In this document: positions 1-7,562 of the stretch, in pieces | Layout of the letters: every line of letters starts with the position of its first letter | Numbering within the stretch: position 1 is the stretch's first letter | Source of the DNA: Acidimicrobiia bacterium | GTDB lineage: Bacteria > Actinomycetota > Acidimicrobiia > Spongiisociales > ZC4RG35 | Direction: 5' to 3' | DNA length: 64,000 nt | Assembly: GCA_028285585.1 (NCBI GenBank) | Contig: JANQOU010000005.1 | Span: 1-64,000, forward strand | The notes under the pieces: model-generated | What the model was told of the DNA's origin: nothing | The model's input: only the letters and a program-made list of their open reading frames with translations | Databases searched by the model: none | Translations under genes and position numbers: made by a program

Positions 1-1
1 C

Positions 2-496
2 AAGGGTGAAGTTCGCGACTCGAAGATTGTCGCCTCTGCGACGTGGGGTGAGTTGGAGAACGTGAGCCCGCTCGAGACTGCGAGGTTCATCTCTCAAACA
101 CCGATGCACTTCCGGAGCAAGCGCCGCACGATCCTTGAGCCTGACTCCAATCTGTTGTTTGGGAGTGTATTGAGGCGATGCTCCGATCTGCCGAGCCTCG
201 AAGGTCTCGACTTGAGGTCGATTCGTTTTGGAACCGAGCTCGACGGCGCTTCAGAAACCACAACCGGGCCAGGGCGCTACGACCACACTCTTGCACGAAG
301 GGTCGCTGGTCGCGTTGCAGCGTGGGAAGGCACTGTGACTGTCAATGTCCAGGAGGCTTCGAGCGATCAAAGAAGGTCACTCACAACCCTCGCTCTTCTC
401 GCCGAGTTCAGCGGTGTGGGTGCCGATACGACGGCGGGGTTTGGTGCTGTTCGTGTAGATGTCTCTGATGCGCTTCCAGCAGAGGCCTCTCCTTGA
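2..496 (+). CDS. cas6: Cas6 CRISPR RNA endoribonuclease, 3' part (cut by window edge)
   Basis: The frame is open from base 2, so the gene starts left of the window; about 164 C-terminal residues are visible. They carry the RAMP-type glycine-rich loop near the C-terminus (GVGADTTAGFGAV), preceded by the segment LLFGSVLRRC that is typical of Cas6. Cas6 cuts the CRISPR transcript inside each repeat and leaves the 8-nt 5' handle, here ATTGAAAC. The stop codon overlaps the next ATG as TGATG, so translation is probably coupled to the RT-Cas1 gene. In some relatives Cas6, RT and Cas1 form one polypeptide; here Cas6 is a separate chain in a different reading frame. The active-site region is outside the window, so catalytic residues cannot be checked. 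Confidence 0.85.
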   Translation, partial: KGEVRDSKIVASATWGELENVSPLETARFISQTPMHFRSKRRTILEPDSNLLFGSVLRRCSDLPSLEGLDLRSIRFGTELDGASETTTGPGRYDHTLARRVAGRVAAWEGTVTVNVQEASSDQRRSLTTLALLAEFSGVGADTTAGFGAVRVDVSDALPAEASP

Positions 497-2379
497 TGAG
501 CTCGTTCCTCCAGCGCACTATCGAGCCGCGCAATCTCTTCGACGCCTTCGAGACTGTCCGACGGAGTGATGAGGCAGATGGGCGATCAACCCGACAGTTG
601 CTCAAGATGCTCAGTGACCCGTCTGCTCACCTCGATAATCTAGCCGGCCAACTCACTACCGGTGCGTATCGGCCCGAGCCGCTTTGGCGTGTTGACATCG
701 CTGACGGCGAGGATTCCACAAGAAGTCTGTCCATTCCTTCTTTCACGGACCGGGTGGTTGAACGGGCGATCTACCAGGTTCTCGTTCCTGAATTGGACGC
801 TGAGTTCTTTCCTTCGCCATTCGGTTATCGGGTCGGCATTGGTGTCGACGACGCAGTGGGCGCGATAGCCGAGGCACGTGACCGTGGTGGGTATCTCCAT
901 GTTGCTCGCTTTGACTTCGAGAATTGCTTCGAGAATATTGACCGGAACAGGTTGGTGGAGATGCTATCTGAGGTCGTCGACGACGAATGGCTCCTAGATC
1001 TCATCGGAAAGCTCTTGACGAGAACGGTGGCCAATCGACGCGGGCGTCCGGCCTTGGACGGCCTCGCCCAAGGGTCTCCGTTGTCGCCGCTTCTCGCGAA
1101 CTTCTATCTCCACAAGTTTGACGAGGCGATGTTTCGCCGCGGGTTTCGTGTGATCCGATATGCGGACGACGCCACCGTCTTGTCGTTCTCCAAGAGTGAA
1201 GCCTCGTACGCCTTGAGATCTGCACAAGTGGAAGCAGGGAATCTCGGGCTGACTCTCAATGAGGAGGAGACCACTGTGGCCGATTTTGACCAAGGATTCG
1301 ATTTTCTCGGCGTTGACTTCAGTCGACGAATACCACCTTGGGATGAGGACCGTGAGTTGACAACGCCCAGTCGGCGCAGTCTGTTCGTCACCGAGCAGAA
1401 CTCCTACCTGGCCTTGCAGAGAGGTCAGGTCATAGTCCTGAGCGGCGATGTTCAGCTCATGGCCGCCCCGATATCGCTCATTCGACAGATAGTCGTGTTT
1501 GGTCGAGTGCAGATGAGCCCATGGCTTCGGACTCAGGCACTGTCTTTGGGTATCGAACTGGTATTTCTCTCTCGTACCGGCCGCTACTTGGGCTCAGCTG
1601 CGGGTGATCGGCATTCTTCCGATGACGTGTTGCCGGCTCAGCTGGCCGCTATCGCCGAATTGGGAGTGACCGTAGCCCTCTCTAGGCGATTCGTCGCCGG
1701 CAAGATCGCCAACATGAGGGCACTGATGGTGAGAAGGGGGCAAGCGACGAGCGCAACTGAAGAGATTCTGGTGGCTACCCAGAAGCTGGCGGCTGCCCGA
1801 CGTCGTGTTCTCCGAGCTACCAACTTGGACGTCATACGTGGCATCGAAGGGTCAGCTACCAAGCGCTACTGGAAGGTGTTCGGCGGCTTGCTCGGGGACA
1901 ATGCCAACTTCGAGGGTCGTTCGCGTCGTCCACCTCGAGACCCGGTCAATTCACTCCTCAGCTTTGGTTATGCGGTGCTTCTGCCAGAAGTAGAGGGTGC
2001 TTGCCGAACAGCAGGACTCGACCCTCGCTACGGTTTCTTGCATCCAGTCGGTCGCAACCGCCCTGCGATGGCGCTCGACTTGATTGAAGAGTTCAGGACG
2101 TTGATTGTCGATACAACGGTGCTGACAGCTTTCAACCGCGGGATCATCAAACCGGACAGAGACTTCAAGATGACCAAGGCCGGTGCCTGTCGCATCTCCA
2201 ACGATGAAGCGAGAAAGGCGTTTCTCGGCGCGCTAGAGAAGAGGATGTTGACACGATTCGCCCATACCCCGAGTGGTGTGCGAACGTCATACCGACGCGC
2301 CCTTCACCTCCAGTCGCGCCAGTTGGCGACGGTGTTGCTCGGACTCAGAACCCAGTATGACCCGGTGATGTGGCGGTGA
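496..2379 (+). CDS. cas1: Reverse transcriptase-Cas1 fusion (CRISPR spacer integrase)
   Basis: A 627-residue fusion. The N-terminal half is a group II intron-like reverse transcriptase: metal-binding Asp near residue 140 (RFDFENCF), the QGSPLSPLLANFYL motif near 192 and the catalytic YADD at 222-225. Cas1 starts near residue 296 (LFVTEQ) and keeps Glu451 (GIEGSATKRYW), His516 (GFLHPVGRNRP) and Asp528 (ALDLIEEF), so both enzymes look active. Cas1 integrates spacers with Cas2; in characterised RT-Cas1 systems the RT allows uptake of spacers from RNA. ATG 496 is chosen because it forms TGATG with the cas6 stop; a TTG at 493 is in the same frame. The gene overlaps cas2 by 10 bases. RT-Cas1 usually accompanies type III effectors, which would lie left of the window. 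Confidence 0.95.
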   Translation: MSSFLQRTIEPRNLFDAFETVRRSDEADGRSTRQLLKMLSDPSAHLDNLAGQLTTGAYRPEPLWRVDIADGEDSTRSLSIPSFTDRVVERAIYQVLVPELDAEFFPSPFGYRVGIGVDDAVGAIAEARDRGGYLHVARFDFENCFENIDRNRLVEMLSEVVDDEWLLDLIGKLLTRTVANRRGRPALDGLAQGSPLSPLLANFYLHKFDEAMFRRGFRVIRYADDATVLSFSKSEASYALRSAQVEAGNLGLTLNEEETTVADFDQGFDFLGVDFSRRIPPWDEDRELTTPSRRSLFVTEQNSYLALQRGQVIVLSGDVQLMAAPISLIRQIVVFGRVQMSPWLRTQALSLGIELVFLSRTGRYLGSAAGDRHSSDDVLPAQLAAIAELGVTVALSRRFVAGKIANMRALMVRRGQATSATEEILVATQKLAAARRRVLRATNLDVIRGIEGSATKRYWKVFGGLLGDNANFEGRSRRPPRDPVNSLLSFGYAVLLPEVEGACRTAGLDPRYGFLHPVGRNRPAMALDLIEEFRTLIVDTTVLTAFNRGIIKPDRDFKMTKAGACRISNDEARKAFLGALEKRMLTRFAHTPSGVRTSYRRALHLQSRQLATVLLGLRTQYDPVMWR

Positions 2380-2648
2380 AGTGGGTCGTCGCATACGATA
2401 TTGCGGACGATCGTCGGCGCGCCCAGATTTCCACTCTGCTCTACCACATCGGTTGGCGAATCCAATACTCGATCTTTGAAGTCGAGTTGACCGCTGAGGA
2501 GTTCGCATCGCTACTGGGTGATCTGACTGCCGTCATGGATGAGCTTCGTGACAGGATGCACCTGTTTCCTGCTTGCAAGTGCCGTCGGGAGAGGGTGATG
2601 CTTGGGCAGGCCGAGTTACCTTCGGAGCAACTGTTCTCTGTCGTGTGA
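2370..2648 (+). CDS. cas2: Cas2 CRISPR adaptation protein
   Basis: A 92-residue Cas2, the usual length. It has the ferredoxin-like first strand WVVAYDIADDRRR with the conserved Asp of the family, followed by a helix and the WRIQYSIFEVEL strand. Cas2 dimers bridge two Cas1 dimers in the integration complex. The GTG at 2370 overlaps the end of the RT-Cas1 gene by 10 bases; a second GTG at 2376 would also fit. The CRISPR leader and array follow 211 bases downstream in the same direction, so cas6, RT-cas1 and cas2 form one adaptation and processing operon next to their array. Confidence 0.93.
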   Translation: MAVKWVVAYDIADDRRRAQISTLLYHIGWRIQYSIFEVELTAEEFASLLGDLTAVMDELRDRMHLFPACKCRRERVMLGQAELPSEQLFSVV

Positions 2649-2859
2649 TGTCTGGGTTGGTGATCATGTCCCCCAGTCCAGCCACAAGATCTAGTGGTGT
2701 CCGCGTCTTTGCGCGACGACTTGTTGAAGCGTGTAGCCGTTTGACCAGGGGGTTTGACGCTCAGCTGCTGGCACGAGATGTGTTGAGCGTGGCAGAAAGC
2801 GGCGGTTCGTGATGATGGGTCTCATACCTCCAGGTCAGGCATAGCCGAATTGGGGTAGA
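2649..2859 (+). promoter_or_regulatory. CRISPR leader region
   Basis: The 211 bases between the cas2 stop and the first repeat hold no convincing gene. Their position next to cas2, on the side opposite the decayed last repeat, marks them as the leader, where the array promoter and the integration-guiding sequence should lie. A direct repeat GTTTGAC occurs twice around 2738-2760. No clear -35/-10 pair could be picked by eye. Confidence 0.65.
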
Positions 2860-3889
2860 GTCACGCACAAGGAGCTCGAGGCGAGAGCATTGAAACTCCT
2901 CGCGACAACGCCACCTCAGCGTTAAAAAGTCACGCACAAGGAGCTCGAAGCGAGAGCATTGAAACGCCTTGGCGGCGGTGAGATCATTGATGGTCCGGTC
3001 ACGCACAAGGAGCTCGAAGCGAGAGCATTGAAACGAACAACACAGCCAGCCCAAACACGATGAATACCGGTCACGCACAAGGAGCTCGAAGCGAGAGCAT
3101 TGAAACGAGTCGAAATCCGGGTTTTGATAAACCCGGGCTGGCCGTCACGCACAAGGAGCTCGAAGCGAGAGCATTGAAACTTGAGCCGCCTCGAGAGCGT
3201 GACCGTCGTTGATCTGCTCGTCACTGACAAGGAGCTCGAAGCGAGAGCATTGAAACATGTCACGCTTGCCGGTGTACCAGACGATGAGTCACTGACAAGG
3301 AGCTCGAAGTGAGAGCATTGAAACTGGTTGGGCCTCGCTCGTGGTCGGCGACGTGGTCACTGACAAGGAGCTCGAAGCGAGAGCATTGAAACCTGAAGGA
3401 TGCCGGTGCTGTGGCGTACATGTCGCTAGTCACTGACAAGGAGCTCGAAGCGAGAGCATTGAAACCTGGACCCTCCGGTGACCACTGCCAGTATCAAGTC
3501 ACTGACAAGGAGCTCGAAGCGAGAGCATTGAAACTGACGAAAAATCGCCACGACGGCGGCAGAGCCAAGCCAAGTCACTGACAAGGAGCTCGAAGCGAGA
3601 GCATTGAAACTCCATCTCATTCCTCCTTTCTGTCCGGTTTGGAGTCACTGACAAGGAGCTCGAAGCGAGAGCATTGAAACCCGTCTTGTGCGATTCCCCA
3701 TATGCCCAAGAGTCACTGACAAGGAGCTCGAAGCGAGAGCATTGAAACTCGAGGACGCTGAACGACGTTCTCCGTCCTCGTCGTCGTCACTGACAAGGAG
3801 CTCGAAGCGAGAGCATTGAAACTGGCCTTTGTCGGCCCGATTTGTACCACCAGTCACTGACAAGGAGCTCGAAGCAGACTCACTGCTAG
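2860..3889 (+). CRISPR. CRISPR array, 14 full 37-bp repeats plus one truncated, 14 spacers
   Basis: Repeats start at 2860, 2929, 2998, 3070, 3144, 3220, 3288, 3356, 3429, 3498, 3574, 3644, 3712 and 3786; a decayed fifteenth starts at 3853 and matches only to 3875. Each is 37 bp, contains AAGGAGCTCGAAGCGAGAGC and ends ATTGAAAC. The 3' ATTGAAAC handle and the decayed right end fix transcription as left to right. CTCG-AAG-CGAG can form a small hairpin just before the expected Cas6 cut. Repeats 1-5 begin GTCACGCACAAGG; repeats 6-15 begin GTCACTGACAAGG. Repeat 1 has an extra A-to-G at position 21 and repeat 7 a C-to-T at position 23 that leaves a G-U pair in the hairpin. Spacers range from 30 to 39 bp, a spread common in type III-linked arrays. 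No spacer matches elsewhere in the window by eye. Confidence 0.98.
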
Positions 3890-4019
3890 CTACTGGCTTG
3901 GTTGGGTGTCACCAGCGTTGCGATCGCTGGGTAGAGCCGTGAGAGGCTTCGACGGTTTGCGAAGTCAAGGGTGCTGCGTCAGGACTACTGTTGCCAAAGG
4001 CGATTTGGAGGCGTGTCTA

Positions 4020-4169
4020 ATGGCATCCGAGAAGTGCGTCGTGTGCGGCGGAACTGGGGTCTGTCAGAACTGTCGCGGTGACTATGTCAAGCGGAAGTGC
4101 CCTGTTTGCAGTAGTCCGAATGACGGGAAGTGCCCGCGTTGTAAGGGCTCTGGAAGGGAACCCTCATAG
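4020..4169 (+). CDS. Small DnaJ-type zinc-finger protein
   Basis: A 49-residue protein starting at ATG 4020, behind GGAGG eight bases upstream. It has four Cys pairs in the style of the DnaJ cysteine-rich domain: CVVC-GGTG, CQNC-RG, CPVC and CPRC-KGSG. This should bind two zinc ions. There is no J domain, so it is not a full DnaJ chaperone; stand-alone cysteine-rich modules of this kind have no fixed function. The reading frame continues upstream to 3906, but that part crosses the post-array region and has no recognisable content. It lies between the CRISPR array and the convergent four-gene operon, and no functional link to either can be claimed. Confidence 0.7.
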   Translation: MASEKCVVCGGTGVCQNCRGDYVKRKCPVCSSPNDGKCPRCKGSGREPS

Positions 4170-4242
4170 GTGTAGACTCAGCACGGGCGGAGAGCAATGT
4201 CCTCGAGCCGATGGGTTCGGACGGAGTTCTTGTTGTTCGGCG

Positions 4243-5541
4243 TCAGCCGGGTCCTCTGGGGGATGGCTCTCTCAACGGCGACACAGTTATGGAATCGGCG
4301 TTGATATCTGGTGGTAATTGCCCGACTCTCCATCCTTCACTCGTTGTTTCGCAGTAGTAGTAGCGGCGACCTTCGTAAACGACAAAGACGCCTTCTACCT
4401 CTGTTGGCGCAGCGATGCCAAGTGCCGCATGTCCCGGTGTCAGCAGAGGCAGAACTTCGTGTCCGAGGCGACGGAGAACCGCCGCTGCCAGGATTGTCGT
4501 GTCCTCGCAGTCACCGGTTTCCTCGTGGATGGTCTCGATCGGGTAGCGCCAATACTCGGGGTGGTCGGTCGTTTCTGCGTCAAGCGTGTAGTCCATCGAT
4601 TGGGCGAAGGCGAGGACGGCAGCAGATTCTTGAAGGCTGGTGTAGCCGAGGTCATTGCTGATTCGCCGGATCGCCGAGGCGCTCTGGTCGACCTCGCCCG
4701 TGGCGCCTGCCACGATCCAGGGCGAGAAGTCAGGGAGTGTCAGGTCTGCTGGTGCGATCGGGTTCATCGACTGCATCTGGAGGAACCGCTCCGTGTCTAC
4801 TTCAACCCTGATCGAGAACCGATCGTTCACTCCTCCCCAGGTGACATCCCACTCAAAAGAGTGGGTCGCGTAGCTGCCATCTTCGAGTTCGGTGATCAGG
4901 TCAGGGACCAGCGGGAGATCGTCTAGGAGCCGTCGCGGCGTGTTCGGCGTAGCGAGCAGAATCAGGAAACTGACGGCGGCAAGTAGCATCAGAGGACGGA
5001 GTGCTGGATCGTTCCAGAACAAGATGAGCCCAGCAACGGAAGCACCCCATGTAAACCGTTCGAACCAGATCAATCCGACTCTGCTGGCGATTCGCTCGAA
5101 GAAGCGGGCAACAGCACCTTCGACGTCGCTTCTGATGATTGCCCTCAGCAACAGCGCTACGCCCACAGCCGACCCGTAGATAGCGAGTTGGAACTGGCCT
5201 TCGGACAGTTCGAGCCAGTTGGGCCAGGGGGCTAGATACCAAAAGGCCACCGCTGCTCCGGATCCGATCATCAGGAGGATCGCACGGCCAGGGGTAGGTC
5301 TCGGATCTATGGGAACTTTGGGTGCCCTCTGAAAGATCCGGGCCCAAGCGGCGAGGAGCGCCTGGACCGCACGGCCCAGCCATCCTCTGATCGAGACCAA
5401 CAGGCGCTTCAGGGCTTCGGTCGGTGGCCTGAACAGTCCGGCGACCAAAGCCGACATGTGCTGGAGAATCGACTTGACCACTCTCCAAGTCCCGAGGAAC
5501 ACCGTCTTGAGAAACTCGCGGATGGCACGAATGGCCCTCAT
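4243..5541 (-). CDS. Membrane protein with transglutaminase-like Cys-His-Glu domain
   Basis: 432 residues. An amphipathic N-terminal part of about 80 residues is followed by hydrophobic segments near 87-103, 117-135, 160-177 and 182-198, then a soluble C-terminal domain. That domain has the transglutaminase/cysteine-peptidase-like pattern GDCEDTTILAAAVLR (Cys345), TPGHAALGI (His371) and YYYCETT (Glu398). The fold can cross-link, hydrolyse or bind peptides; which one applies here is unknown. It is the last gene of a four-gene operon and its ATG overlaps the stop of the preceding gene by 4 bases (ATGA). Its partner genes encode a VWA protein, a tubulin-like protein and another membrane protein, so a role in a membrane-bound complex is inferred. 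Confidence 0.8.
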   Translation of the reverse strand: MRAIRAIREFLKTVFLGTWRVVKSILQHMSALVAGLFRPPTEALKRLLVSIRGWLGRAVQALLAAWARIFQRAPKVPIDPRPTPGRAILLMIGSGAAVAFWYLAPWPNWLELSEGQFQLAIYGSAVGVALLLRAIIRSDVEGAVARFFERIASRVGLIWFERFTWGASVAGLILFWNDPALRPLMLLAAVSFLILLATPNTPRRLLDDLPLVPDLITELEDGSYATHSFEWDVTWGGVNDRFSIRVEVDTERFLQMQSMNPIAPADLTLPDFSPWIVAGATGEVDQSASAIRRISNDLGYTSLQESAAVLAFAQSMDYTLDAETTDHPEYWRYPIETIHEETGDCEDTTILAAAVLRRLGHEVLPLLTPGHAALGIAAPTEVEGVFVVYEGRRYYYCETTSEGWRVGQLPPDINADSITVSPLREPSPRGPG

Positions 5542-7556
5542 GGCGTCGGCTCCCGATCGGGTGACAGTCGGTACAGGTGCACTGTTGCAGCGAACCCCGC
5601 GGCGTGGGTTCGTCTGGTGTCGGTGAGTTGCGGCATAACTCCTGTGGCCACGTCACCTTCTTCCGGAATCAAGAGGTTTGCTGTCCCCTCGTCCGGAGCC
5701 ACGAGGTAGTGGGCAATGGAGGCGGTGCTCCCCCCAGCCGGTGTCAGATCCGTTGCCAGGACGCCCAGGGCAGTTTCGAGAGTCTGACCTCCTTCAGCGA
5801 GCGCTTCACCGAGTGTTTCCCAGCGTGCTGCCCGCGGTTCGACAAGCTGGGAGGACCACTGTTCGACAAGCTGCCGCTTCGCAGAGAGAGTGAGGTCGCT
5901 AGAAAGGAGGTTCTCTCGTACGACAGCGATGAGCCCACGAGTCGCCGCGGCTACGTCGATGGGGCGAGTCGCCTCGAACAGCGCTGCTGTCGGCACGTCG
6001 TCGGCGGTTGGCACGTCGATGGCGAATCTGCTTGTTGTGACGGCATCGAATCTTCGTAGATCTGACCGGTCTTGGAAGGTAGAACGGGCGTGTTTTAGCA
6101 GTGCTTTCAGCCATCCAAGCCAATCAGCGACCGAGTCGGCATTAGGTGGAGGAGAGTCTTCGTAGTCGCCGTGAGCTTCGCCAACCCAGTCCCTGAGCCA
6201 GCTCAGCAGGGTGAGGTGCTCGGTGACAGCTTTCGCTTCGGTTGAGTCGACCAATTGCTGTTCCATACGTCGTGCCAGTCGGTCCCTGAGTTGGATGGTT
6301 CGACGGAGCCGGCGACGGTAGAGGCTCCACCCGATCAGGATGACTGCTGTCGAGGCAAACCCGGGCCAGCGGGAGACTGTCACATCCACCGGAATGGTTC
6401 CGGTTCCCACCGCGGCGGACAAGCCCACGAGAATCCAAAGAGCAACCATTGCCACTCGTGTGGCGACAGCAGAAGCGAACGGCAGCCATCGCAGTAGTTG
6501 GCGCAGCTTCTGTCGGTCCGTGGTGAAGTCGGCGATTGGAGAATCCAGCTGGTTGCTCTTGATGCTTGCGATTGCTCGGTCGAGGGCCGATCGCATGCCT
6601 GAGCAGTAGGCGGCTGCCTCCGAGACGTTCTTGGTCGCCTCGATCTGAGCAAGAATCTCAGTGGCTATCAGGAACCGCAGATCGCTGAACCGCTCGTCTC
6701 GTGTGTATGCAATCCGCGAGTTAATGAACGGAACTTCGTTCAGGGTGGCCAGGTCGTAGCGGGTGGTGAGCGTTTCAGACCAGGACTGGATGGGAATCGA
6801 ATCGAAGTCGATGTCAAAGAGCCGCAGTTTGGCGAGGAGTGACCCACCGGAAGGACTGTCGAGCAGCTTTTGCCATGACTCATCGTCACTCAGTTGCAGG
6901 TCGTCGATCCATTGAGTGCCCAGTTCGTAGGCAACGTCGGTTTTTGCGTTTGCAAGGAGTTCATCCAGGGCAACCATGGCCTGAGCTGCGGCATCCGCCA
7001 GCAGAAGTCGCCTAACGCTGTAGGTGATGGACGCCGCACTCCACATCCAGGCACCGCCCCTTTGTCCTATCTCTGACTCGAGTCGGCTCGAGGCCAGGGT
7101 CGCGGCTGCGTCTGCTGCGAATGCGAACTCTTCTTCAGGAGTATGGGCCACTGATTCATTGGTCGATGCCGCGGTGACTACGACCCCGCGCATTTGATCG
7201 CTCAATTCAGTGATCGCCGACATCTCGACGGCGTCCAGCGTCCGGCCGGTGAGGATGATCGCCCATTGACGAAGATCGATCCCCAGATACGCCGATCGGA
7301 TCTCGTGAGCTATAGCGCTTGTGCTGGCTGTGGCTTTTACTCGAGAGTCATCGCTGTCCACCTCAAGGAAGTGGATCAGGAGCAGGGGGTCACCCTGTCC
7401 CACATGCGCGACGATGCGCTCAACCGAAGCTATTGAGAAGCTCTCGACCGTGTCGGAATGAACGACCCCATCAAGGTCGTGGGCCAACCACTCGAAGCGC
7501 GTCGCCGCGTCCGTCGCAGCAGCGCCGTGTGTGATGGCGATCGTCGGCGTCGTCAT
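5538..7556 (-). CDS. Two-TM protein of unknown family in tubulin-like operon
   Basis: 672 residues, not recognised as any named family. An N-terminal region of about 355 residues, rich in Ala, Ser and acidic residues, is followed by two membrane spans near 362-384 and 397-413, then a basic stretch (YRRRLRRTIQLRDRLARR) and a mostly helical C-terminal part of about 250 residues. There is no signal peptide, so both large domains are probably cytoplasmic, joined by a membrane hairpin. It starts 6 bases after the tubulin-like gene and overlaps the transglutaminase-like gene by 4 bases, so it is almost certainly co-expressed with both. A plausible inference is a membrane anchor or adaptor for the tubulin-like protein. 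Confidence 0.75.
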   Translation of the reverse strand: MTTPTIAITHGAAATDAATRFEWLAHDLDGVVHSDTVESFSIASVERIVAHVGQGDPLLLIHFLEVDSDDSRVKATASTSAIAHEIRSAYLGIDLRQWAIILTGRTLDAVEMSAITELSDQMRGVVVTAASTNESVAHTPEEEFAFAADAAATLASSRLESEIGQRGGAWMWSAASITYSVRRLLLADAAAQAMVALDELLANAKTDVAYELGTQWIDDLQLSDDESWQKLLDSPSGGSLLAKLRLFDIDFDSIPIQSWSETLTTRYDLATLNEVPFINSRIAYTRDERFSDLRFLIATEILAQIEATKNVSEAAAYCSGMRSALDRAIASIKSNQLDSPIADFTTDRQKLRQLLRWLPFASAVATRVAMVALWILVGLSAAVGTGTIPVDVTVSRWPGFASTAVILIGWSLYRRRLRRTIQLRDRLARRMEQQLVDSTEAKAVTEHLTLLSWLRDWVGEAHGDYEDSPPPNADSVADWLGWLKALLKHARSTFQDRSDLRRFDAVTTSRFAIDVPTADDVPTAALFEATRPIDVAAATRGLIAVVRENLLSSDLTLSAKRQLVEQWSSQLVEPRAARWETLGEALAEGGQTLETALGVLATDLTPAGGSTASIAHYLVAPDEGTANLLIPEEGDVATGVMPQLTDTRRTHAAGFAATVHLYRLSPDREPTP

Positions 7557-7562
7557 TGTTGA

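Noticed and set aside
2573-2812. Open frame of 79 codons overlapping the cas2 end and leader
   Set aside because: No ribosome site, overlaps cas2 in another frame and runs through the leader; no family pattern.
2761-3863. Minus-strand frames through the CRISPR array encoding repeated FNALASSSL-type peptides
   Set aside because: They are translations of the CRISPR repeats; the repeats lack stops in that frame, and no gene features exist.
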